From Lineolata rhizophorae (lineage: Eukaryota > Ascomycota > Dothideomycetes > Lineolatales > Lineolataceae): a stretch of DNA of 64,000 bases. Below are positions 45,458-55,414 of this stretch, in pieces. The position numbers were made by a program, and so were the translations under genes. The stretch is from the NCBI GenBank assembly GCA_010093515.1, contig MU001689.1:571913-635912 (forward strand), written 5' to 3'. The stretch's first letter is position 1, and every line of letters starts with the position of its first letter. Below the pieces are notes generated by a model, which was not told where the DNA came from, made no database searches, and saw only the letters and a program-made list of their open reading frames with translations.

Positions 45458-46506
45458 TTCTTGTCACTTGTAGGGCAGTACACTCACACGGTGTAGAGTT
45501 TCACTGTGGCATTGACCCACGATGGCCTCCATGCATGTGTACGTACAGGAGTGACCGATGACTGCATCATGCAAGATTCGCTTTCTACGTTTGAAGGTCT
45601 TCTCACCTGGCAGTCATGTTCAGTAGGGTGATTTGGATTCGTGATGTTGGCAGCCTGCGGGTTGAAATATGTAGGCATAATACCTATGATACTAGGTTTA
45701 CAAGCCTACTCAAACGGGAACAGGCGCCCAGCAAGTGTGGCAATATGATTTGAATTTGGCATAAGAATATTCGAATGAGGGCTGAGCACGTGCCGTGTTG
45801 GCGCCCAAATTCAAGCTTTCTCGCGCTTACGCTCCGAAGGAAATGTAGCTTAAGGGTACAGTCGGGAGCAAATAAAAATCCCCTTGCGAATACGCTAAAG
45901 TTTAATTCCAATAGCATGACTACCTATGTTGAGTCTGGCCTGAACTGCGGATTAAAGCTGGCCATTAGGAGGAGTTGAAACGCTCAAACTAACTGCCGCC
46001 GTAAAGAAGGCCGAAGCAATTGTAGGAATTTGCGCCTTGAATGGCAGTTGTTGCACTTGCCAATTCAACTTTCTAGCTTGCATTTTATGTAATGGGAGCA
46101 AGGATCAATTCGCACTGACGGGGTGAAAAGTTGGGGCTGCACGCGGAAGACTTTCTATAGTGAGGCATCGTACGTACTCCACTGCCCCAAGGATGCGAGT
46201 TCCAAGGAGTGTGGCTAACTGCCCGACCCGCATGCGCGCCTTAACTTCTCTCGAGGCTGCGACTAGGGTGGAGCTGGTATGCTGCCACTTCGTTGCATTG
46301 AAGTATCTTATGATTGCGCGCAACGTGCGTCACTAGGTCAGGGGAATACACAAAATGAGCGGCGATCGGTTTCAATAAGGATATGTATGGCACGTTGGGC
46401 TGTTTGCCGGAGAAGGTATGACAGTGAAAGAGGACAACGCATTTCATCGTTAATTAGACACCAAGACAAGGTGCTAAGAGAGTCGACGTAGTAGTGGAGA
46501 GACGAA
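45458..46506. other. AT-rich intergenic region
   Basis: About 1 kb with no supported gene, between the isochorismatase-like gene and a GMC oxidoreductase relic. Composition is more AT-rich than the neighbouring coding DNA. Confidence 0.4.
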
Positions 46507-46905
46507 ATGTCCTTCAAGTGGCCTCTCCAATCAATGTTCTCTATAGCCGCGCTGCCGATTCCCTTGACCAAGCCTATTACACCAGCCAAACGGACCTATG
46601 ACTACATCGTGAGATCGAGATTGGGCGGTGGGACACTAACCGCCAACCTCGCTCGTCTCAAGTCTGAAATGTTGCACTTCGAAGCAAGCCAGGGCCATGG
46701 CGACAAGCTGGTGGAGCAGGTCCCCAGTATCGCGGCCGTAGCATTCGAGGTCGAGAGCATACGGTGGGTTCATCGTCGAACACTACTCGTGGAGCCCGGG
46801 GAATATGAAGGACACTCTCATTCGCTTGGAATAGAACCACTACACGCCCGACGGGACACAAGGCTACAGATTCCAGGGGAAACCCAGCATGAATCGCGTG
46901 GACAA
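46507..46905 (+). pseudogene. GMC oxidoreductase relic (N-terminal part)
   Basis: The frame from 46507 contains a weak signal-like start, then YDYIV..GGGTLTANLARL, the expected dinucleotide-binding motif of GMC flavoenzymes with damaged glycines. LHFEAS stands where LLLEAG is expected. After ESIRW the expected continuation (FIVEHYS, then YTPDGTQGY) is in another frame and is broken by a stop. The remaining ~450 residues of a GMC enzyme are absent. So this is a decayed 5' fragment with at least one frameshift, one stop and 3' loss. No surviving paralog is in the window. Confidence 0.6.
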
Positions 46906-47397
46906 GGGCCTCTTTATCGCAGACGGCCAATCATCGCCGACGTCAGAGCGAAGAGGCGGTTGCCAGCTTGCTAGAGCGCGACGTGACCTCCTCGCTGATC
47001 GCAGAGGTCGGACGAACCGAAAACGTCCCGGAAATCTTTGGAAATGCGCCAGGACTCACGATTCTAGCCCTCCGTCCCTGGCACACTGGAATTGCTGTCT
47101 TAAACCCCATCAAGTCTGACGCTTTCAGTTGTGCACCTGTTGGGCCGGTGGTGGTGATAGACCCCATAAGTGCGACTGCATGAATAAAATTGGGGGATCG
47201 CCCCGCTAACGTGGTCATCTTGCCACTAGGTTCGTGAAAGGTTTAAAACCTGAGTGCGACGCCGGTAGATTATGGCTGTTACCGAGCAGGCCAGCGTAAC
47301 ATGGCGTTCCGCGACGTAGCTTAGGTGGTGAGATCAAGCCTTCACCATCTCCCGGGTAGGTGTTTGCGGCCTCAACGGGTGCGAAGGTGTAACGGGG
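46906..47397. other. Intergenic region after the GMC relic
   Basis: About 490 bp. A plus-strand frame at 46968-47183 (LERDVTSSLIAEVGRTENV...) is open and protein-like for ~70 codons but has no recognised family. It may be part of the same decayed locus. The remainder is 3' flank of the next gene. Confidence 0.35.
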
Positions 47398-47855
47398 CTA
47401 GCTCTTGGCAGCAGTCGGCTTAGTGCTCCGTATCTGCTCCAGTTGCGTCTGCAAACTATTCAGCTCGGCTGTTGAGGTGAGACACCGTCAGCGTGGGCCG
47501 AACCTCCACCCAGCCGGTTGGGCATGCGGACATACCCGTCTTTTCCTTCTTAATTTCGACGGCCTCGAGCTTGAGCCAGCTCCAGTAGAGGAGCTGGTAC
47601 GTGAACATGGAACCAAGAAACACCTTGGCGACTGGGCGGCCGAAGGACTTGTAGAAATTTCTCTGGCGATGGGTTAACACTACGGCATCATCGATCGCGT
47701 TGGACACGACGTACGTGAGGGTTGCCGCCCCCGGGCTGCGGAGGCGTCGGGTTCGGGGGCTCGTAGCTCGAGCCCCATCGGACGGGGCGGGATGGCGTCA
47801 GGGGGTGGATGAGACCAGCGCGCCGGGCCTGGCGGAGGACGCGTGACGAGGACAT
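47398..47855 (-). CDS. Small mitochondrial-type membrane protein, unknown function
   Basis: Three exons (47855-47715, 47662-47536, 47468-47398) give 112 aa. The N-terminus MSSSRVLRQARRAGLIHPLT is basic and amphipathic like a mitochondrial presequence. A Pro-rich linker (YEPPNPTPPQPGGGNPH) leads to RNFYKSFGRPVAKVFLGSMF, which passes into a membrane segment (~62-80, TYQLLYWSWLKLE). The tail is a short coiled coil (AELNSLQTQLEQIRS). The 52-nt first intron uses GTACGT and a GTTAAC branch point. Without it the frame hits a stop, so splicing is required. Similar short proteins are widespread in filamentous ascomycetes and resemble respiratory-complex accessory subunits, but no assignment is made. 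Confidence 0.78.
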
Positions 47856-48261
47856 GGTGGGAGAGTGGCCAGGCAGCAGCGTTGAGGCGCAGATGGCGGA
47901 GGAAGTGCAGTCTACGCGAGTGAAGGAACGAGAGCGCGAAAAGCTGGAGAGGAAGCTCGCACGTGGACGCGAGTCTCGCCTCCGCCTTGGCTCTGCAGGG
48001 GTCCCCTGCGCCTCGCGCCCGCGGTGAGAGCATCAAGCAGAAGTGGACACTTTTACCTCCGCAGCGCCACGCCCGCCGCCTCCGCCAGTCGTATCCCGCC
48101 GCGCTCGAGAATCGCCGCCGTCGAGCTCCGTCTGATGTGCTCGCCGCACTTCTCCTCGCTGCAAACAACTCCTCGACGCGTCTAGACATCGTCGGAGAGT
48201 TTGCCGACCTGAAATCGCCAACCACACTCACAACCTCTAACCTCCAGCTTCGACCGTAGCA
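47856..48261. promoter_or_regulatory. Divergent promoter, mitochondrial-type protein / RAMP4
   Basis: 406 bp between divergent start codons, GC-rich. A 183-codon minus-strand frame crosses it and is a composition artefact. No TATA box is obvious. Confidence 0.4.
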
Positions 48262-48585
48262 ATGGTGGGCGCTCCGAGTTCCCCGGTTTCTTCTCCTCCG
48301 CTGACCGAATTCCCCCGTTCTCTAGGCGCAAACACCAGCCCAACGCCGCGCCAACGAGCGCTATGCGAAAACCGAGGCTGCTAAGCGCGGCAAGCCTGAG
48401 AGCTCCTTGAAGAAGCCCGAGACCAAGAAGAGCCCCGTCAGCAGAGTCTGGATAGGTTCGTGAGATGCCGCCCTGCGTATAACTGGCGTTGGGGCCTCGG
48501 CTAACCGGCTGCGACTTCCGAAGTGTTGCTGGTGTTTGTGCTGTGCGGAGGCGCCATCTTTGAGCTCCTCCGATTCTTCTTCTAG
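48262..48585 (+). CDS. ysy6: RAMP4/SERP1-type ER protein (Ysy6 family)
   Basis: Tail-anchored ER protein that binds the translocon (Sec61) and protects nascent membrane proteins under stress. Three exons (48262-48264, 48326-48455, 48524-48585) give 64 aa, the expected length. The first exon is the start codon alone, with GTGGGC following directly. The second begins AQTPAQRRANERYAKTEAAK and runs through RGKPESSLKKPETKKSPVSR. The third completes the C-terminal membrane anchor VLLVFVLCGGAIFELLRFFF. The third intron boundary (GCTAAC branch, AAG acceptor) splits the valine before LLVF. No single frame longer than about 45 codons shows this gene, so ORF-based calling misses it. The alternative of a non-ATG start in exon 2 is less likely. 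Confidence 0.88.
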
Positions 48586-48962
48586 AGCTCGGAGGATATG
48601 GGAATCGGTGGCGGGGGAACCGGTGGCTAGGAGCCACTGAGCGGCTCTAAACGTGGGTCTCAAGGGTGTTATGTCCCGCTTTGGGCGATGTTTGTCCGCT
48701 AGGGACCGTGGGAACGGCTGCATCGGGATGGTGTTTATCGGAAGAGTCCCGCGAATGCACCTGCTCCTCAGTATCGGGCGGTTGAGAATGAGTAGTTGGC
48801 TATGGTGATTCGGACCACGGTGCTTGGGCTGCACGCTACCGGGACGATTGTCGGGAGATGTCAGCGCTTGCGTGCTACCACGGAGCGCCACCTTCTAAGT
48901 AATAATGTAGACTCTATTCATCGGTCGCCGAAATCACGAAAGACCACCACAAGGAAACATGT
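48586..48962. other. Convergent intergenic region
   Basis: 377 bp between the RAMP4 and AP-3 delta stop codons, with 3' UTRs. A long minus-strand frame overlaps RAMP4 antisense and is a shadow. Confidence 0.4.
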
Positions 48963-51900
48963 CTAGCCCTCGGCAAGGGCCAATTCGCCCTCTGTCGATT
49001 TCTTCTTTCTCCTCTTCGGACGTACTTCGCCTTCTACACCCCCGCCCTCGCCCGACTTTGCCTTTTTCTTTTTCTTCCTCTTCACCACCGCCTCCTCATC
49101 CTGCGGCTTGCCAGACCCATTCTCGTCCCCGCGTCCCTCCTCCGTGGCTGCCCCGGACTCTCTCTTGGAGGCCTTTTTCTTCTTCTTTCTCTTCACCAAG
49201 ACACCCCCACCGTCATCGCCGTCCTCGGCCTCCTTCGCCACGATTCTTTCCTTGCTCCTCTGGATCTCGGCCCGCAATCTCTCAACTTCCCGCAGCACTC
49301 GTGCATCTTCAGCTTCTTGTGCTTCGCGGCGCTCTGCTTCGAACTTGCTGAGCGGGCCGGCATGCTTGCCGCTCGCCGCGCCGCCGTCCTCTGAAAGCGA
49401 CAGGGAACCTAGTCCGCTCGAGTCGACCTGCAAGAGACCACGCGCCTTCGCTTTCGCCGGCCCCACGCGGTTGGCCGACCCGTCTCGGGACGATCCAGTC
49501 GCGGCTAGATCGTCGAGACCGCCCAGAGTTTCGTCCCCGGCAATTTCGACTCGGCGTCTAGGCGCTCGTTTGCGGCTCCTCCCTTCTTCGCCGGCGCCCC
49601 GACTCCTGCCGCCACCGCTCTCGGTCCCGCCGGCGCCCTCCAATTCTAGATCCATGATCGGAATGTCGTCCAAGTCGAGCTCTTCGCCATTGGCTGATCG
49701 CAAGATGCTGTGGAGCGGCGTGCCCGTAGCCGAGGCACGCGCGGACCCGCCAGACTCCCCGCCGATGTAGAAGGGATCGTCGCGATAGCGCTCTCGGCGA
49801 TGTTCTGCGCGCCGTCTCGCCGCCTCGGAATCAACCTCGTTGGCGGCGGCGGCGCTGTGTTGATAAGACAGCGCATCGTCTAGACGATCCGCCGCCGCAA
49901 CCGGCGCGGGAGCTGCGGCGCTGTCAAAATCGGCGGCGGGGGGCTTGTTCCAATACGCGTAGAATACAGTTTCGAGCTCGGCCTCGGTAGTCCGGGCAGC
50001 ATCTTCATCACCGCCGCCGACAGACACGCGGTAGTCGTCATCCGCCCTCGATAGAAGGGCTGGGAGGTTGGGGTTGATTGGAGCGTTGAGATCCAAGCCC
50101 TCGGGAAGCGGGACCTTTTTCTGCGCGCCCGGCGCCACTGGGTTGAGCTCTTGGCCCGAGAAAAGGGAGGGAATGGCCTGGGTAAGTAGGAGGGGCGGAT
50201 CCGCCCACCCGTCAGGCTCTCCCGCGGGCTGGCTAGCGGCGGCTTCGTTGGCGAGACGTATCAGCTCGAGATACCCGACGACGCGCTCCTGTACCTCGAG
50301 GTCCGGGTGCGTCGAGAGAGGTTCGAGGAAGTGCACTACTCGCGCTAGGAGGAGCTGGATCGTGGACTTGCGCTCTCGAGACCACGGCGTGGATTCGTCG
50401 CCGGAGATGGCCGCTACTAGTTTTAGAATTGCGTGGACCGCGGTGGCGAGGATGTTGGGAGGGAAGTGGCCAGTGCTGGAATGGAGTAGGGATGAAAGGA
50501 CGGCGGTAGCGTTCCGCAAATATCGGGGGTACTCCCCGGCAATCCAGGCGGCGGCTTCGAGGACCCCCTGGCCGCCGTTGCCGGAGGCTGGAAAGAGCCG
50601 AGCTCGATGTTCGATGAGGATGAGAGACTCCGCGGCCGCAGTTGCTTCAGGGCGGACCGTGCGGACGCGAACGGCGACGTTCTGGAGTTCGGCGCCTATC
50701 CTGTAGGAGACGTCACGGTTGGTGTCAGGGGATGTCAATCGGGTGGAACTTTTCTCCCCGGAGGTGGACGTCGCCGGGCAGACTTTGACGAGCTGGATCA
50801 AAGTGTCAATGTACCAGTCAAAATCCAGCATGTTAGCGTAGGTATCCTTAGAGCACATGTCTAGTATGCGCTCAATGACCGTGATCCTATAGTCCTCGGG
50901 TAGGGGGGGGGCCTGATTAGAACGCTGCTCCGCCGCGGGACGCAGCGACTCCTCGGGATCCTCGGTGTCGGAATCTGCGGCCGGGACGATGCCGTCGCCC
51001 GAACGCTCGTTGGCCGGATCGTCGGCCGATGATAGGACAGGGGCGTTGCGTAACTGACGCATGAGTCGCTCGACGATGGTAGTCAAGTTGTCGCTGCCGA
51101 CCATACCGACAACGAGGTCCAAAGCGCGCATGCGAATCGAGATGTCGAGGTCGTCGATACATTCCAAAATGACGTCTTGCTGCATGGCTACGAGCTGCGG
51201 GTGGGAGGAAACGACCCTGCCGAACGCGAGGAGAGCGACGTATTTCACTGCGCGTTTTTAGCAGGGGCTTTAGAAACTGTCGGGCAAGGTCGTACGGTTG
51301 GGGTCCCCTTCCACCACCAGCATTCCCCGGAGCTTGTTGACGCACAAGCGAGCGATCTCGTCCCCCTCGACGGTCCCTTCGACGCCGTCGAGGATCCCGC
51401 CCTGGATGATGCCGTTGATGCACTCGTACAGGAGCGACATGGCTGGAGTGGTCTTGATGAGGTTCGTAAGCGGAGATAGAAGCTTCTTGATCAGCCGCGG
51501 CTCGAGGGGGATGAGTGTCGCAAACTGCCAGACGGTCATTAGCCAAACGAACGCGGCCCGCGCTTCTGCAAACGCGACTCACGAGCTTGATGATTTTGAT
51601 AGCCATCCAGTTGTTGTTCCCGTCAACGAGTAGCGTGAACAGCCTCGGTGCGAGAGGGAGAAAGTCGTCGGGCCTCCTCCAGCCCAACTCGCAAACCACG
51701 TTGACGACGGCCGACGTGACGCTGGGGTCCTCGCCGTCGTCGAGAAGCCTATCCTTGATCTTGGGCCACGCCGGCCGGAGCGTCTCGGGGTACACCAAGG
51801 CTAGTCGGTAGAGGGTCACGATGGTTTTCTTGCGAATTGCGGCGTGCGAGTGCGTGAGCCTCGGCAGGAGGTCGGATAGTAGCGAGTACGCCATCGAAGG

Positions 51901-52392
51901 GCTGATGACGTGCGGGATTGCCGTGAGAGGCAGCGCGATGATGGTCGGCGTCGGCGAGTTGAGGTCCTGGGATGGTTAGGAATGCGCCACTTGCGTGCGG
52001 AGCTTGCGGTTACCTTTTTCAGCTGGTTCTCGGCCAACATCAGGACCTCAGTGTCGGGACGAAAGCTCTGGATGGCCGCGAGGTAGCCGACCCTCTTGCG
52101 CTGGTATTTGGCCGAGGACATAACCTCGAGGACGTTGAAGGCGGCCCAGGACATGTCGTGGCCGAACATTTCGAGGTACGTGAGCTTGAGGAGGGCCGTC
52201 GCCTTCACATCTGCAGCAACGGTGAGCATGCGGCCGGAAGTGCGGAGCTGGCGGCCACAGACCCATGTCCTGGCTCTTGATCTCCTTGCGGCATTCGCGG
52301 ATGCTGGCCTGGATGTACTCGCGCTCGTTGCCCTTGTGGTTGCGGAGACCTCGGATGAGGTCGTAGAGCGATTTTTCAAACCTGAGGGACAT
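48963..52392 (-). CDS. apl5: AP-3 adaptor complex delta subunit
   Basis: Large subunit of the AP-3 coat, which sorts cargo from Golgi or endosomes to the vacuole. Five exons (52392-52263, 52210-52014, 51966-51583, 51524-51296, 51247-48963) give 1074 aa. The N-terminal adaptin trunk has SLYDLIRGLRNHKGNEREYI, KATALLKLTYLEMFGHDMSW and TIIALPLTAIPHVISP. It continues as helical repeats to about residue 700 (LKYVALLAFGRVVSSHPQLV). The C-terminal third is the hinge and ear region: acidic and serine-rich, with lysine runs (VKRKKKKKASKR and VKRKKKKKAKSG) characteristic of AP-3 delta. All four introns are ~47-52 nt. It is divergent from the exonuclease gene, with 335 bp between starts. Confidence 0.94.
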
Positions 52393-52727
52393 GAGGCGGG
52401 CGTCGATAGGCGGGAAGCTGACGAGGCAGCGCGGCGTTACTCACATGGTAGGACGGTTCAGCGGAGGGGGGAGTGCATAAATCGGCGCCGGCACATGTTC
52501 GTGCGAGGCGGAAGGGGTCGGTTGCGAAGAAGCGAGGGACGTTGGCAGCTCACGCCAAGCTGCAGTCACGGTCGATGTGAGCTAGAAGTGACGATGGTGG
52601 GCGGTGGTTGTGAGAGCAAGAGGGCGGCGGAGCGGGCGGTGAGGGCAACTGCCGTGGGCTCGTCGGCGGCCCCCGGCACTGAGCAGGCAGCACTCCGACA
52701 ACGCCAATCGGGCATGGACGGCCAGCG
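52393..52727. promoter_or_regulatory. Divergent promoter, AP-3 delta / exonuclease
   Basis: 335 bp between divergent starts, GC-rich, no clear TATA box. Minus-strand frames crossing it run antisense to the exonuclease gene and are shadows. Confidence 0.4.
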
Positions 52728-55187
52728 ATGTTCTTCGCTCGCTGCCGGCATGGCCCTCTCGCCTCTCCCGTCGACTCGATAGCATTCCCAATGGCCTTCA
52801 CCTGGGACCCGAGCCGCGGCATCCGCTTCGCCGGCGGGTGTTCCGCCCCCGCGTCGCCCCCGACGACGCGCCTTTGGGACCATTCGAAGCCAGTCAAGTT
52901 TTCCAACTCGCGCCCGCCCACTCGCAGCCGCACGTGGAACCCTTCGCACCCGATTCGATTCGTGAGCCGCAAGGCTGCGGCAGCGCCTAGGCCTCGGAGT
53001 AGTGCGCAGATAGTTGGGCTGGACGCCCTCTCGGACGATGAGCGGGTCGAACGCCTCATGTGGGCTCGGCTCCACCCCGAGGAACATGAGGAGGAGGAGA
53101 AGATGAAGAGGAAGACGTTAGAGGTCGCGCAGGCGGCGGAGGAGAGGCTCCGGAGCCATAACGAGCTGCCCACCACCTCGATCGCCGCCAGACAAGTCAA
53201 TCCGGACGAGGCCCGCGGCGTGCGGAACGTCTTGCGCAAGCGGAGAGTGCGGCGGATCCTGCGCGCGATGGAGAGGAAGCGCGCTGCCAAGCTTCCAATG
53301 GCGAAGCCCGTCGCCGGCCCGCGCGAGCGAAGGCTCGCGGCCCCGGCCGCTGCCGACTTGCGGGTCGAAGAGCGTCTCGTGGCCCAGAGACGTGAGGCAT
53401 ACTGCCGTGCCGCGGGGAGAGCCGACGTGCGAGCCGACTATGCTACGTACCGGCGTGTGTTCGGCGCCGTGGTGGACGGATGGAAAGACATCGCTCGGGA
53501 AGTCCGCAGAGTCCATCGCTCCATCGTGGACCGAGATTCCGCGCGGAGCGTTGCGAGGACGCTCTTCCGACAGTACTGGAAGACCGCGCTGACGACCGAC
53601 GCCTTCGTGGTAGACGCCTACAACTACCGCATATGCCACCGCCAGCATCTCGCCATGATGGGCGACCTCCGCGGTGGCTTGTACGAAGACCCCGAAGCGG
53701 CCGCCTTTACGCTGAAGCTGAAACTCCTCCAGTCGTATCCGGCGGCGTTCGCGTACGATATCGAGGCGCTCGCGCTTGAGTTACTCCCGGTGGAAGCGTG
53801 CGACGGAAGGATAACGCGAAACCCGGCTGGCAGCAGGTTCCTCTCCCTTGCTGACTTTATGGATCTTGCGCCGACGAAGTTCAGGCCGCTTTTCAAGCGC
53901 CTCGACTCTCTGCTCAGGGGCCTCTCGAGCTTGCGTAAGGCCTTGGTCTTCTCATCCGAAAACATCGTCCTAGCGAGGCTGTACATGCGGCACTGCCTGC
54001 GCGTTGGCGACGTCGCGACGCCCGAGATAATCTGCCGCCATCTGCCGCTACTGAAGGTGGCACGCTCGCTCACGGACCACTGGAAGCTGGAGCCGCTCCT
54101 GAGGATGCTTAAGGAGACCGCAGGGCAACATCGCCTCCGCCGCGCTAAACGCAAGGGCGCCAGCGGCCACACCCTGGCCCAATTGCGAAGCGCCGCCCAA
54201 AAGGGAGCCGGGGACCGGCAGCTCTCCCGCCTCGTCCGCGCCTATTCTGCCGGAAACGACCAGGTTTCCGATCTCTCCACCCAGCTCCTCTCGGATTTGC
54301 GCGCGTCGATATCGCGGGCCCACGCGGACGGCCAGCTCAACGTGGCCACGCTTACGGCGCTGGTGAACAAGCACGGATCACTGCGGAAATCTTCGATCTC
54401 CCCGTCGAGCGAGGTTGCCCCTTCTAGGAGCGAGTACCGCATTCCCGCAGACATTCTTCGACGGGCCATGGCGGCCTCGCCTTCGAGCAGGGCCGCGTTT
54501 TGGACCTGGCGTTTGTACCGCAACTGCAAAGGGCAGACGCCAACCGTCCACCTCTGCACCACGGTCGATCGCGCCGAGGAGTGCCTGGAGCAGTTCGTCG
54601 GGCGCTCGGCGCTGGGTTTCGACCTCGAATGGAAGGCGAGCGCTGCTGAGAGCGAGGGGCCAAAGGCCAACGTCTCCATCATACAGATCGCGTGCGACGA
54701 CTCCATACTGCTGTACCACCTGGGCCGCAACCCCAAGACTGCGGCTCGGGACCTCGTCCCGCCAACGCTGAAGAAGATTCTCGAGTCTCCCGATGTGCTA
54801 AAGTGCGGCGTGAGCGTCGTGACAGACGCCGTGCGGCTAAAGAAGTTTCTGGGTATCGACGCCAAGGGCGTCTTCGAGCTGTCTCACCTCCACAAGCTCG
54901 TCAAGCACGGCAACGCGACTCCCGAGCTCGTGAACAAGAAGCTCGTTGCGCTGGCGCGGCTGACGCAGGAGCACCTGCAGCTCCCTTTAGCCAAGGGCGC
55001 GGTCAGGACGAGCGACTGGAGCCGCGAGCTCAGCCCCGAGCAGCGCGAATACGCCGCCACCGATGCGTATGCGGGCCTAATGCTGTTCCGTAAGCTGGAG
55101 GAGAAGCGGTTGCGGATGAAGCCGACGCCGCCCAGGCCGAAGTCGGCCGAACTCAAGCAGCCCATCCTCAGAGCATCCCAGGCTTGA
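52728..55187 (+). CDS. 3'-5' exonuclease-domain protein with long novel N-terminus
   Basis: Single exon of 819 aa, or 798 aa if ATG 52791 (MAFTWDPSRGIRF) is used. The C-terminal ~220 residues form a DEDDy 3'-5' exonuclease domain of the WRN/RNase D type. Exo I is LGFDLEWKASAAES (Asp and Glu), Exo II is the VVTDAVRLKKFLGI region with its Asp, and Exo III is YAATDAYAGLMLFRKLE (Asp and Tyr). All four acidic residues and the Tyr are present, so it should be active on nucleic acid ends. The first ~70 residues contain three W-(D/N)-x-S-x-x-(I/V)-(R/K)-F repeats, at WDPSRGIRF, WDHSKPVKF and WNPSHPIRF. The central 400 residues are helical, Arg/Leu-rich and unrecognised. There is no helicase domain, so this is not a full RecQ protein. 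Confidence 0.85.
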   Translation: MFFARCRHGPLASPVDSIAFPMAFTWDPSRGIRFAGGCSAPASPPTTRLWDHSKPVKFSNSRPPTRSRTWNPSHPIRFVSRKAAAAPRPRSSAQIVGLDALSDDERVERLMWARLHPEEHEEEEKMKRKTLEVAQAAEERLRSHNELPTTSIAARQVNPDEARGVRNVLRKRRVRRILRAMERKRAAKLPMAKPVAGPRERRLAAPAAADLRVEERLVAQRREAYCRAAGRADVRADYATYRRVFGAVVDGWKDIAREVRRVHRSIVDRDSARSVARTLFRQYWKTALTTDAFVVDAYNYRICHRQHLAMMGDLRGGLYEDPEAAAFTLKLKLLQSYPAAFAYDIEALALELLPVEACDGRITRNPAGSRFLSLADFMDLAPTKFRPLFKRLDSLLRGLSSLRKALVFSSENIVLARLYMRHCLRVGDVATPEIICRHLPLLKVARSLTDHWKLEPLLRMLKETAGQHRLRRAKRKGASGHTLAQLRSAAQKGAGDRQLSRLVRAYSAGNDQVSDLSTQLLSDLRASISRAHADGQLNVATLTALVNKHGSLRKSSISPSSEVAPSRSEYRIPADILRRAMAASPSSRAAFWTWRLYRNCKGQTPTVHLCTTVDRAEECLEQFVGRSALGFDLEWKASAAESEGPKANVSIIQIACDDSILLYHLGRNPKTAARDLVPPTLKKILESPDVLKCGVSVVTDAVRLKKFLGIDAKGVFELSHLHKLVKHGNATPELVNKKLVALARLTQEHLQLPLAKGAVRTSDWSRELSPEQREYAATDAYAGLMLFRKLEEKRLRMKPTPPRPKSAELKQPILRASQA

Positions 55188-55414
55188 GAACTCGTATACG
55201 TACGTGCAACGCGCTAGAGTACGCCGCCATGGCGAGGCGCGCTGCGTATGCGCGGGCGATGCAATAGGCGTTCTTATAGGCTCTTCACTGGCAGTTGCGG
55301 GAGATGACACGAACGATTTGGCGAGAGGCTAAAGACTTCTGAACTACCTTGGTCTATATTTTATCTTAGACGCGTTTTAGTCTACATGTATTCTAGCTCT
55401 GCGAATCTAGACAC
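55188..55414. other. Convergent intergenic region
   Basis: 227 bp between the exonuclease and CobW stop codons. 3' UTRs only. Confidence 0.4.

Noticed and set aside
52550-53290. 246-codon minus-strand frame
   Set aside because: Antisense to the exonuclease N-terminus and the shared promoter; no recognisable features.
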